A DNA stretch of 64,000 bases from Alitabrizicola rongguiensis (GTDB lineage Bacteria > Pseudomonadota > Alphaproteobacteria > Rhodobacterales > Rhodobacteraceae). The notes below the pieces were generated by a model. The model did no database searches, was not told where the DNA came from, and saw only the letters and a list, made by a program, of their open reading frames with translations. Positions 54,727 to 62,793 of the stretch are shown here, piece by piece. The position numbers were made by a program, and so were the translations under genes. The number at the start of each line of letters is the position of its first letter. Positions within the stretch are counted from its first letter, which is position 1. The DNA is taken from the NCBI RefSeq assembly GCF_021491355.1, contig NZ_JAKENF010000001.1:1054001-1118000 (forward strand), written 5' to 3'.

Positions 54727-56394
54727 CTATCCCGTGTCTTTCAAAGATTGGTTGCTGAACTGCCGGACAGCGGAGCGCAGGTCGGGAAAGACGCGGTCCT
54801 TGCCAAGCCGACCAGGTATGCCATAAGCCGCCGCTTCGCCAGCCACGCCGGGGTTCATGCCCGAAATCCAGACGGCAACGCCTTCCCTGGCGAAGCGCTG
54901 TTCTTCGACGTCGAGCGACTGGAGCGCCGAGAACTCGATGTCGAAGACACGGCTGAGATCAAGGAGGAGCACGGCGGGCCTGTGGGTGCCGACGAGCGTC
55001 CGGATGCGGTCCGCGACGCCTTGCGCGTTTGCGAAGAACAGCCTGCCGACCGGCCTTAGGATGAGCAGCCCCTCGATGGGCTCGTCCACTTCACCATCCT
55101 GTCCGACCGGACCGAACAGATCTTCGCCCTGCTTTCGCGCAATGACCAGCACCGACGGATTTGCGGCCTGGCTTGCGAGGCCCACCATCGACAGCATGAT
55201 TGCGATGACAATGCCTTGCAGCGTCCCGAACACCAGGACGCCGAGGAAGGCGGCCAATGCCCAGATGTATTCCATACGCCGCACCCGCAGGATGGCGGCG
55301 AAGTCGGCCGGCTGAATGAGACCGACGGAATACACGATCACCACGGCGGCCAGCACGGCATTCGGCAACAAGCCGAGAAGCGGCGAGAGAAGCAACATCG
55401 TCGCGGTCGAGATCATGGCCGTCACAAGCGAGGCCCTTTGCGACCGTCCGCCGACAGCGCGCACGACGGCTGTCTGCGACGTCCCACCACCAGCTGGCAT
55501 CGCGCCCAGAATGGCGCCGGAAAGGTTCGCGGCCCCCGTCGCAAGCAATTCCCGATTAGGACGGATCGGAGGGTCTTCCGGTGCGATAAAGGCACGGCCT
55601 GCGGCGATGGACTCCGTGAAACTCATCAGCGCGATGCCCGCTGCACCGGGCAACAGTTGTGCGACCAGATGGCTGTCGGGCAAGGTCAGCGGCGGCAGGC
55701 CGGGCGGAATATGCCCAATAATCGACAGGCCCCGCGCATCGAGGCCGAACAGCCAGACGGCGGCTATGGCGCCGGCGATGACGGCCAAGGCGGCCGGCGA
55801 ATGGGGCCTGATCCGCTCGGCGAGCGCCAGCAGGCTCAAAGCGCCGGCGCCGATCACGACAGTCACGACCGAGATCGCGGGAAGGTGCTGCACAAGGCTG
55901 ACGATATCCCGGAAGAAACCTTCTTTCTCGAAATGAATGCCGAGAATCTTTGGAATCTGGTCGAGAACAATGACTAGGCCGATTCCGGCCTTGAAGCCGG
56001 TCAGGACCGGCGCGGAAATCAGGTTGGCGACAAAGCCGAGACGCAGCATCGAAGCCATCACGAGTATCAACCCCGTCAGGGCGGTCAGTGTCGCGGTAGC
56101 TGTCGTCAGACGGGCAAGGTCGCCATCTGGGACCGCAAGGCCAAGCTGGGTCGCGGTCAGGATGGCCAGAGTGGTCGTCGAACTGAAGCTCAGGACACGC
56201 GACGAGCCGATCAACGCATAGACGATCATCGGAACAAAAGCCGTATAGAGACCCACGCTGACCGGAAGGCCCGCCACAGTCGCATAGGCCATCGACTTTG
56301 GTAGCACCACCGCCGCCGCGGTCAGTCCGGCAATCAAATCGGCTTTTGCGCCAGCAGCATTTACAGTGGGGCCCGATCCATGGATTGCCTTCAT
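54727..56394 (-). CDS. SulP-family anion transporter with STAS domain
   Basis: A 555-residue SulP-type permease. The transmembrane part (residues 15-410) includes VVLPKSMAYATVAGLPVSVGLY, the SulP signature around the first two helices, VLTGFKAGIGLVIVLDQIPKILG, and ALMSFTESIAAGRAFI. The C-terminal STAS domain (about 440-540) contains FFANAQGVADRIRTLV and VLLLDLSRVFDIEFSALQSL. SulP proteins carry sulfate, bicarbonate, molybdate or other anions; the substrate is undetermined. The gene is divergent from ppx. Bicarbonate transport would fit with the CO2 made by carbamate kinase and decarboxylation, but that is inference. Confidence 0.88.
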   Translation of the reverse strand: MKAIHGSGPTVNAAGAKADLIAGLTAAAVVLPKSMAYATVAGLPVSVGLYTAFVPMIVYALIGSSRVLSFSSTTTLAILTATQLGLAVPDGDLARLTTATATLTALTGLILVMASMLRLGFVANLISAPVLTGFKAGIGLVIVLDQIPKILGIHFEKEGFFRDIVSLVQHLPAISVVTVVIGAGALSLLALAERIRPHSPAALAVIAGAIAAVWLFGLDARGLSIIGHIPPGLPPLTLPDSHLVAQLLPGAAGIALMSFTESIAAGRAFIAPEDPPIRPNRELLATGAANLSGAILGAMPAGGGTSQTAVVRAVGGRSQRASLVTAMISTATMLLLSPLLGLLPNAVLAAVVIVYSVGLIQPADFAAILRVRRMEYIWALAAFLGVLVFGTLQGIVIAIMLSMVGLASQAANPSVLVIARKQGEDLFGPVGQDGEVDEPIEGLLILRPVGRLFFANAQGVADRIRTLVGTHRPAVLLLDLSRVFDIEFSALQSLDVEEQRFAREGVAVWISGMNPGVAGEAAAYGIPGRLGKDRVFPDLRSAVRQFSNQSLKDTG

Positions 56395-56492
56395 CTGCCG
56401 GCTCCTTCGGTCAAATGGCAGTCAGCCTCGGACCGGATGTCAGGCGACACACCATCGATGATACTATCTGCGAAATTCAGGAGGACAGAAAC

Positions 56493-56531
56493 ATGATCCA
56501 TATCAACGAAATTCGCGGTGTATTCAATTAG
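56493..56531 (+). other. 12-codon mini-ORF with strong ribosome-binding site
   Basis: AGGAGGACAGAAAC precedes an ATG at 56493 opening a 12-codon frame, MIHINEIRGVFN, ending in TAG 38 bases before the ppx start. The spacing and strength of the site are those of a real gene, but the product is too short to be identified. It may be a leader peptide of ppx or the remnant of a deleted gene. Confidence 0.4.
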
Positions 56532-56569
56532 CCAGAAGTGGTGTCGCTTAGGACCCCGGGGAGGCCGAA

Positions 56570-58060
56570 ATGACAGGTCAGCCATCACGTTGGGAGTGGC
56601 GCAGTTTCGGAGATCGTTTTGACGAGGCAGACCGGAAACTGGCGACGCTGGCCAAGAGCCCGGTGCATGTCAGCGACGAAATCTACATCTGGTCCGAAGC
56701 CGGCGGGAATGTGAAGATCCGGGACGAGTTGCTAGACATCAAGGTACTCCGGCAGGTTGATGCGCACGGGCTCGAGCAATGGAGCCCCGTTCTGAAGGCT
56801 ACATTTCCGCTTGATGCGTCTGCCCTGGATGTCTTGAGTGCGGCCCTAGGGCCAAGGGTAACTCTTCCCGAGCAAGACCGATTGTCTCTTGACGGCCTCC
56901 TGTCGGTGCTACAGTCGCAAACCGGCAAGGTGAGGGTCGTAAGCGTCCACAAACGGCGTGTTCGCTACTCTGTCGAGGGGTGCATGGCGGAGTTGTCCGA
57001 TGTCGTTGCAGACGGACGCTCCACTCGCACCATCGCCGTCGAATCCACGGATGCGGACGCGGTCCTAAGGGGTGTGGCTTGGCTCGGCCTCGCGGGCTAC
57101 GAGAACATCAGCTACCCCCGATGGCTTGCTGCCTTGGCTTCCGGCGCGCCAGAAACTTGGGCGGTGATCGACGTCGGAACGAACTCGGTCAAGTTCCATA
57201 TCGGCACGCAGGACGCCACGGGTCGCTGGCGCTCTATCGTCGATAGGGCGGAGGTGACCCGCCTCGGCGAAGGCCTCGCTCAGAGCGGTTGCATTGGCGA
57301 AGCGCCGCTGGAGCGCACGATCGCGGCAATTGGCGGCATGGCGAAGGAAGCCAGACGCCACGGGGCAAAGGCGATCTTTTCCGTCGGAACCGCCGGCCTG
57401 CGTCAGGCATCGAACGCCGGGACTGCCGTGGAAGCCATCAGGGACCAGACAGGCATTGCCGTGGAGGTCATCTCGGGCGAGCAGGAAGCCCGGTTGGCCT
57501 TCCTCGCCGCAACCTCCGGCCTGGCAAAGGCGACGGGGAGAACCGTGGTCTTCGACACTGGCGGCGGTAGTTCGCAATTCACCTTCGGGCACGGGTCGAT
57601 CGTGGATGAGCGGTTCAGCCTGAATGTCGGGGCCGCGCGATACACCGAGGCTTTTGGACTGGATGGTCACGTCGATGCGGAACAACTGAAGGCAGCCCTG
57701 GCAGCGATCGCCGCCGATCTGGCGCGCCTCGGTGACAGGCCGGCTCCGGACCACCTCATCGGCATGGGCGGAGCGATCACCAATATGACGGCCGTCCATC
57801 TCGGCCTGACGAGCTACGATCCCGAAAAGGTGCAGGGAACGGTCCTTGACCTTGCCGAAGTCGATCGGCAGGTCGATCTCTTCAGCCGTCTAGACGCATC
57901 GCAGCGGCGCTCGGTGCCCGGTTTGCAACCGGCGCGCGCGGAAGTGATCCTTGCCGGGGCCTGCATCGTGAAGTCGGTAATGGAGACGCTATCCTGTGAG
58001 AGGCTTGTCGTCAGCGATCGTGGGCTACGCCACGGCGTCTTGCAGGACCGCTTCGGCTGA
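56570..58060 (+). CDS. ppx: Ppx/GppA exopolyphosphatase with CYTH-like N-terminus
   Basis: A 496-residue fusion. Residues about 1-190 are an extra domain with the CYTH-like features WEWRSFGDRF, DEIYIWSEAGGNVKIRDELLDIKV and VSVHKRRVRYSVEGCMAELSDV; in CYTH proteins such alternating acidic and basic strands bind triphosphates. From residue about 200 comes a complete Ppx/GppA actin-like fold with TWAVIDVGTNSVKFHIG, GTAGLRQASNAG, VISGEQEARLAFL, VVFDTGGGSSQF and GMGGAITNMTAVHLGL. Ppx cleaves phosphate from polyphosphate or pppGpp. The ATG is at 56570. It is followed by a separate CYTH gene after 72 bases. Confidence 0.83.
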   Translation: MTGQPSRWEWRSFGDRFDEADRKLATLAKSPVHVSDEIYIWSEAGGNVKIRDELLDIKVLRQVDAHGLEQWSPVLKATFPLDASALDVLSAALGPRVTLPEQDRLSLDGLLSVLQSQTGKVRVVSVHKRRVRYSVEGCMAELSDVVADGRSTRTIAVESTDADAVLRGVAWLGLAGYENISYPRWLAALASGAPETWAVIDVGTNSVKFHIGTQDATGRWRSIVDRAEVTRLGEGLAQSGCIGEAPLERTIAAIGGMAKEARRHGAKAIFSVGTAGLRQASNAGTAVEAIRDQTGIAVEVISGEQEARLAFLAATSGLAKATGRTVVFDTGGGSSQFTFGHGSIVDERFSLNVGAARYTEAFGLDGHVDAEQLKAALAAIAADLARLGDRPAPDHLIGMGGAITNMTAVHLGLTSYDPEKVQGTVLDLAEVDRQVDLFSRLDASQRRSVPGLQPARAEVILAGACIVKSVMETLSCERLVVSDRGLRHGVLQDRFG

Positions 58061-58132
58061 CGGTCCGTCGGTCCGCTACAAGTTGGGTGCAGTCAATCTG
58101 GCATACGAAATGAGCCTGAACGGGAGGAAGCG

Positions 58133-58927
58133 ATGAAGTCGACAAACAGAAAATCCCCACCTGCGGCGGACGCGCCCGTAGCGTCGGAAGCGGACGTCAT
58201 GAAGATGCTCGATCTGCTGAAGGGCTCGACCAGCGTCGAGCTCAAGCTTACGCTTCCCGATACCAACATCCGGCCGGCGATCCAGCGCTTGGGTTTTGAT
58301 CCTGTCGAAGCTGAACCGCGCCAGTGTTATTTCTTTGACACTAAGGATTTGGATTTGCAGCGTGCGGGGCTGGTAGTCAGGGCGCGACGAATCCAGGGGG
58401 GCGCTGGAGACTCGGCGATCAAGCTGCGCCCGGTTGATCCAGCGGCGGTCGATCCAGAGCTGCGCCGCTCACCGGCCTTCAAGATCGAACTCGATGCGAT
58501 GCCCGGCGGGCATGTCTGTTCGGCTTCTTTCAAAGGGGTATGCAGCGGGGAAGACGTGCGTTCGGTCGCTGAGGGATCGGCGCTGCTGTCGACACTCTTC
58601 TCCAAAGATCAGCGTGCCTTCTTCGCGGAACATGCGCCGGAAGGCATTGACCTCGACTCTCTTGTCCCGCTCGGTCCGACATTCCTGCTGCGCGTTAAGG
58701 AGCAGCCAAAGAAATACGACCGACGCGTGACAGTCGAGCTGTGGCTCTATCCCGACGGCTCGAGGATATTCGAGATTTCGACCAAGGCTCAGCCAAGAGA
58801 AGCCTTTCAGGCCGCTGCGGAGTTTCGGGCCTTCATAAAGAGTTGCGGCATTCCGATCGTCGCCGTGGACTCAATGAAGACAAGGACAGCCCTAGAGTAT
58901 TTCAGTAAGGAGCCACAGGACGCTTAA
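58133..58927 (+). CDS. CYTH-domain protein
   Basis: A 264-residue protein with a CYTH-like core at about residues 34-260. SVELKLTLPDTNIRPAI resembles the opening ExExK strand, but the first Glu is replaced by Ser. The basic strands RQCYFFDTKDLDLQRAGLVV, AIKLRPVDP and VELWLYPDGSRIFEIST follow, as in triphosphate tunnel enzymes. Family members include thiamine triphosphatases, tripolyphosphatases and adenylate cyclases. The gene lies downstream of ppx on the same strand and, with ppk2 in the same region, suggests a role in polyphosphate or triphosphate metabolism. GGGAGGAAGCG precedes the ATG at 58133. Confidence 0.75.
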   Translation: MKSTNRKSPPAADAPVASEADVMKMLDLLKGSTSVELKLTLPDTNIRPAIQRLGFDPVEAEPRQCYFFDTKDLDLQRAGLVVRARRIQGGAGDSAIKLRPVDPAAVDPELRRSPAFKIELDAMPGGHVCSASFKGVCSGEDVRSVAEGSALLSTLFSKDQRAFFAEHAPEGIDLDSLVPLGPTFLLRVKEQPKKYDRRVTVELWLYPDGSRIFEISTKAQPREAFQAAAEFRAFIKSCGIPIVAVDSMKTRTALEYFSKEPQDA

Positions 58928-59157
58928 TGCTCTCGGCTTCGGGGCAGTCGGTCGACCTTCGGTCAAGAACTCTATGAACTCCGTCAGGTTTGCAAAACGC
59001 TCGACATCTCTCGAAAGAGGGGAGCATCACGAGAAAAACTTTGAAAAAGTCTATCTCTGGATTAACCGGAGCGATCCGTTTTGCTGGTTTAGACAATGAG
59101 GGTCAGGCCCCGTTGCGTTGCAGGCGGTCAAACCCGGCGCGTCTCAAGGAGATCGGC

Positions 59158-59831
59158 ATGATGCAGGATGACGGATCATCGCACGCGACCGAGTTCGGCA
59201 AATTGGATCAATCCTTCGATACAAAGTTCACCGACCTGCTGATTAAGCTCATAATCGTCGGCTTTTTCGCCTACTTCTCGCTCACTTACTGGCGCCCTTT
59301 GCCATTGTGACGATCTGGGCGGTGGTGCTTGCAGTGGCCCTGTATCCGGCATTCGAGGCATTGCGCCTGCGCCTTGGCGGCCGTGGGGGTCTTGCAGCAA
59401 CCCTTATCACCGTTCTTGGTCTGCTGATCGTTCTTGGCCCTTTGGGAGCTGCGACTCTTAGCCTGACCGATACCACAGCGGATCTCGTAGTTCGATTCCA
59501 GGAACACACGATCAATGTACCTCGGCCACCTGACTCCGTGAAGGAATGGCCATTCATCGGCGAGAAGGTCCATGCGGCCTGGACTTTGGCTTCTGTCAAT
59601 CTTGAGGCAGCAGCAAAACGTTTCGGGCCGCAATTCATGGCGGCCTCAGGCAACATTGCAGCCAAGGTTGCAGGGATCGGACTCGGTATGATTGGTTTTG
59701 CGGTGTCGGTCCTGATTTCCGGCCTTCTCTTCGTTCCTGGCCAGAGATTGGCAGAGTCTGTCAAGGCATTCGCGCGTCGCGTTTCGCCCGATCGCGGAGC
59801 CGAGTTCACCGACCTAGCAGGCGCGACAATC
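59158..59831 (+). pseudogene. AI-2E-family transporter gene, frameshifted and truncated
   Basis: The remains of an AI-2E/PerM-type transporter. The first frame, from the ATG at 59158 (AAGGAG upstream), reads FTDLLIKLIIVGFFAYFSLT and stops at 59308-59310. The continuing frame begins at about 59292 as APFAIVTIWAVVLAVALYP and runs through VLISGLLFVPGQRLAESV to DLAGATI at about 59831. A net +2 or -1 shift separates the two near 59286-59292. After DLAGATI the reading frame turns into a non-homologous tail and stops at 59888, where an intact gene would go on for roughly 130 residues. The break coincides with the start of the integrative element, suggesting the gene was cut by insertion or by deletion at its edge. 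Confidence 0.82.
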
Positions 59832-59946
59832 CACCCGAAAGGTTACAACAGATCCGAGCTCAACAGACAAATGCGAGCCGCCTGCTAGATTTCCGCCGTC
59901 TGTGAAGCCAAAATCCTAGTCCGTGTTACCGCCTAGGAGATCCAAG

Positions 59947-60873
59947 TTGACCGTCCCAAGGACCGAGAGCTCAACGCTCGCGGAGCGCGTGTACGTTATG
60001 ACTGCGAAGCCGCTCCTTCAGTGGACACCACCGGAACAGGGACCGGCAATTGGTCCCGACTTCGACGCATTGATGATGCGCGTTGACGAGGTCATTGCTT
60101 CCGGTCGAAGGCGCATCCGCGAATGGATAGTAGCCCAAGGCGGCGAACAGCTCGCGAAATCATTTGATCGCCGTGGTGTTGCGACAGAACCCGCCGCCGA
60201 GCAATGGCAACGGGGAGATAAACAGAGGGCAACCGACCTTGTCCGTAGTCTTCATCCGGCCATGGCTGCCGCACTTGGTGCGCCGCGGTTGATGGCAGAC
60301 TTCGAACATTGGGGAAGGTCGGCCTATTTCGAGTTGAGTGAAGCCCTGTGGTTGTCATTCGGTTTGGAACCCGCAGGCATCTATGAAGGTCGGAAGCTTT
60401 CAATAGTCAAGAAAGACAGTACGGATCTGATTGATCAGTATGCCCTGCGCCGAGCTGAGCTAATCCGACGAAGGTTCAATCCCGATGGCTACGACCACCG
60501 CGTTTCTCCAACGGAGCTCTTGGCGTGGGTCCAAGAAGTAGAGCTTGATGTGCACCCTGGCTTCGCCGCGATGCTGGCGGACATGGTTGCCCGGTCTAAG
60601 GACATCGCGGTCGAACCGCCGCCTGGGCAGGCCGCAGTTGAAGGATCAAGCAAGTTCGATGACCGGGAGAAGCGATCGCTCTCCATGCTTCTCGTTGCAT
60701 TGGCGATCACGGACCATGGCTACCAGCCGAACCAGGCGCGCAGCCCTATCCCGAAAGAGTTCGAAGACATGGCGGCCAGGCTCGGTCTTGAACTGACTCG
60801 AGAAACCATCCTGAAGTATCTCAGACTGGGGGCGTCGCAGTTGCCAGAGGGGTGGGAGCCGCTCGATCTCTGA
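59947..60873 (+). CDS. Hypothetical protein in integrative element
   Basis: A protein of 308 residues if it starts at the TTG at 59947, which has AGGAGA nine bases upstream; an ATG at 59998 (MTAKPLLQW) would give 291 residues, and a GTG at 59923 is also in frame. I do not recognise it. The N-terminal half is helical and charged (IASGRRRIREWIVAQGGEQL); the middle reads SAYFELSEALWLSFGLEPAG, and the C-terminus resembles an HTH or helical bundle (LTRETILKYLRLGASQLPEG). Similar proteins are common in alphaproteobacterial integrative elements next to AlpA-like genes. No signal peptide or membrane segment. Confidence 0.68.
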   Translation: MTVPRTESSTLAERVYVMTAKPLLQWTPPEQGPAIGPDFDALMMRVDEVIASGRRRIREWIVAQGGEQLAKSFDRRGVATEPAAEQWQRGDKQRATDLVRSLHPAMAAALGAPRLMADFEHWGRSAYFELSEALWLSFGLEPAGIYEGRKLSIVKKDSTDLIDQYALRRAELIRRRFNPDGYDHRVSPTELLAWVQEVELDVHPGFAAMLADMVARSKDIAVEPPPGQAAVEGSSKFDDREKRSLSMLLVALAITDHGYQPNQARSPIPKEFEDMAARLGLELTRETILKYLRLGASQLPEGWEPLDL

Positions 60874-60880
60874 CCAGAGA

Positions 60881-60901
60881 GATAATCGTATAACGATTAT
60901 C
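60881..60901. promoter_or_regulatory. Perfect 9+3+9 palindrome upstream of alpA-like gene
   Basis: GATAATCGT at 60881-60889 and ACGATTATC at 60893-60901 are exact inverted repeats around ATA, eight bases after the stop of the hypothetical gene. It is followed by TTTTCGATTTTC, so it may be a terminator; the AT-rich stem and position 126 bases before the AlpA-like start also fit an operator. Confidence 0.55.
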
Positions 60902-61026
60902 TTTTCGATTTTCTCATGTTTCCCGTAGGTTATTTCTGATCGGATAGGCAGGATTGCAGATCTGCCTCATCCGGATTTGGCTCTGACAGGATCACCTCGA
61001 ACGTACTCGCTCCGAGGTGAATCGCA

Positions 61027-61233
61027 TTGGACGACCAGAACTTCCCCCGCACCGGCTTTGTCCGGCTTTCTTCCATCCTTGCCCCGGCCGGTCCGATCCC
61101 GGTGTGCCGCTCGACCTGGTGGCAGGGCGTCAAGGATGGCCGATTCCCCAAACCGCAGAAACTCGGCCCGCGCACTACCGTCTGGAAAGCAGAGGAAATC
61201 CGAGCCCTGTTCGAGGGTCCCGCCCATGGCTAA
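61027..61233 (+). CDS. AlpA-family DNA-binding regulator
   Basis: A 68-residue AlpA-type winged-helix protein. The body GFVRLSSILAPAGPIPVCRS, TWWQGVKDGRFPKPQKLGPR and TTVWKAEEIRALFEG are the standard AlpA blocks, in which the first helix pair recognises DNA. AlpA-type proteins act as excisionases or as activators of integrase genes in P4-like elements. It starts at the ATG at 61027 with no strong ribosome-binding site visible; its last eight bases overlap the next gene. A conserved component of integrative elements. Confidence 0.85.
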   Translation: MDDQNFPRTGFVRLSSILAPAGPIPVCRSTWWQGVKDGRFPKPQKLGPRTTVWKAEEIRALFEGPAHG

Positions 61234-61651
61234 GCGACCGAACCCCCGCTCCGTTCGAGCCGCCCGGTCCTATACTTTGCAGGAAGCCGCCGACGCCATC
61301 GGTGTTTCGATCGGGACGGTGCGCGGGTGGATCCGCACAGGGTTGCCCGCGTTCGTCGGGCGCCGACCGGTCCTGATTGTGGGCAGCGATCTTCAGGCTT
61401 TCCTCCAGAATCGGCGGGCGAGGTCGAGGATCGACCTCTCCGAGGATGAGTTCTTCTGCCTCCGTTGCAAACTGCCGCGAAAGCCTTTCGGGATGCTGGT
61501 CGATCTGCACCTGCAATCGGCAAAGACCGCCCGCCTCGTGGGGCTCTGCGAGGTCTGCGGCACCCCTTGCAACAAGATGGTCAGCCGCCGCGATCTCGCG
61601 CGGATCGGCCAGATCTTCGACGTCGCGGGCAAGGTCGGGTCGCAGGCCTAA
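61226..61651 (+). CDS. HTH protein with paired-Cys C-terminal domain
   Basis: A 141-residue protein with an N-terminal helix-turn-helix, TLQEAADAIGVSIGTVRGWI (about residues 17-36), like a MerR/excisionase domain. The C-terminal half carries two Cys pairs, FFCLRCKLPRKPF and LCEVCGTPCNKMV, that could bind zinc. No family assignment can be made. It overlaps the AlpA-like gene by eight bases and precedes the recombinase gene by 49 bases, suggesting a single regulatory-integrase unit. Likely to bind the element's ends or control excision. Confidence 0.75.
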   Translation: MAKRPNPRSVRAARSYTLQEAADAIGVSIGTVRGWIRTGLPAFVGRRPVLIVGSDLQAFLQNRRARSRIDLSEDEFFCLRCKLPRKPFGMLVDLHLQSAKTARLVGLCEVCGTPCNKMVSRRDLARIGQIFDVAGKVGSQA

Positions 61652-61700
61652 GGGATACCCCCGACCTCCTCTCAAACCGACACTTCGAAAGGCAAACACG

Positions 61701-62720
61701 ATGGCCCGCAAACACAACGAAGAAAACGAGCGGATCAAGCGCCACTACCTGCACTTCCTGCGGGAGGCCAAGCGCAGCGACACGAAGACCGTCGACAAGG
61801 CCGCCGAGGCAATCCGGCGGTTCGAATGCAGCACCGGTGTTAAGCCGTTCAAGAAGTTCCACATCGAGCAGGCGGTCAGCTTCAAACGCCGCCTGGAAGC
61901 CGATACCAACAGCCGCACCGGCAAGCCGCTGGCGAAGGCGACGATCGACGGCACGCTGCGGGCGGTGAAGGCGTTCTTCCTCTGGCTGGCCGGCCAGCCC
62001 GGATACAAGTCGCGCATCTCCTATGCCGATGCCGAGTATTTCAACCTCAACGCCAAGGACGCCCGGATCGCCCATACCGAGCGGGACGTGCCCTATCCGA
62101 CGATCGAACAGTGCCGCCATGCCTTCAACCTGATGCCGGTGACGACCGAGATCGAGCGGCGGAACAAAGCCATCTTCGCTTTCCTCATGCTGACCGGGGC
62201 GCGGGACGGGGCCATCGCCTCGCTGCGGCTCAAGCGCATCGACCTCGACCAGGCCTGCGTCTACCAGGATGCCCGCGATGTGAAGACCAAGGCGTCCAAG
62301 ACCTTCACCACCTGGTTCTTCCCGGTCGGGCAGGACTATGTCGACTGCTTCGCCGACTGGGTCGGCCACCTGCGCCGTGACCTGCTGTTCGGCAACGAAG
62401 ACGCGCTGTTCCCCAAGCCGCTGCTCAAGCAGAAGGACGGCGCCTTCGCCGTCGTAGGCCTGTCGCGCGAGACCTACAGCGATGCCTCGGCGATCCGCGA
62501 GGTCATCAAGGGGGCCTTCGTCAATGCCGGCTTGCCGGCCTTCGCGCCGCACAGCTTTCGCAAGACGCTGGTCAAGCATGGCGACCAGATCTGCAAGACC
62601 CGCGAGCAGTTCAAGGCCTGGTCGCAGAACCTCGGGCATGAAAGCGTCGTCACCACGATCAGCGCCTATTGCCCGGTGTCGAACGACCGACAGGCCGAAC
62701 TGATCCGGGCCTTGGGCTGA
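61701..62720 (+). CDS. Tyrosine recombinase / site-specific integrase
   Basis: A 339-residue tyrosine recombinase. The N-terminal SAM-like DNA-binding domain covers residues 1-115 (KRHYLHFLREAKRSDTKTVD). The catalytic domain shows the first Arg in FLMLTGARDGAIASLRLKRI, the His-x-x-Arg in FAPHSFRKTLVKHG, and LGHESVVTTISAYCPV with the nucleophilic Tyr in SAY. This resembles the integrases found beside AlpA-like genes. The ATG at 61701 is preceded by a weak GAAAGG ribosome-binding site. It is convergent with the second integrase. Confidence 0.9.
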   Translation: MARKHNEENERIKRHYLHFLREAKRSDTKTVDKAAEAIRRFECSTGVKPFKKFHIEQAVSFKRRLEADTNSRTGKPLAKATIDGTLRAVKAFFLWLAGQPGYKSRISYADAEYFNLNAKDARIAHTERDVPYPTIEQCRHAFNLMPVTTEIERRNKAIFAFLMLTGARDGAIASLRLKRIDLDQACVYQDARDVKTKASKTFTTWFFPVGQDYVDCFADWVGHLRRDLLFGNEDALFPKPLLKQKDGAFAVVGLSRETYSDASAIREVIKGAFVNAGLPAFAPHSFRKTLVKHGDQICKTREQFKAWSQNLGHESVVTTISAYCPVSNDRQAELIRALG

Positions 62721-62793
62721 GGCAATCGCGGGCGAGGGGGCGAGAGGCCGCTTCGGTTGGCATCTGCATCCAACCGCTACCGCATCTCGTGCC

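Noticed and set aside
58928-59157. Frame upstream of the AI-2E pseudogene starting near 58990
   Set aside because: It is only a 5' extension of the AI-2E frame; the ATG at 59158 with AAGGAG is a better start and the extension lacks homology.
62721-62793. Attachment site copy of the tRNA-Thr 3' end between the two integrases
   Set aside because: The spacer has no match to the tRNA end; the tRNA at 33149 is not shown to be the attachment site of this element.
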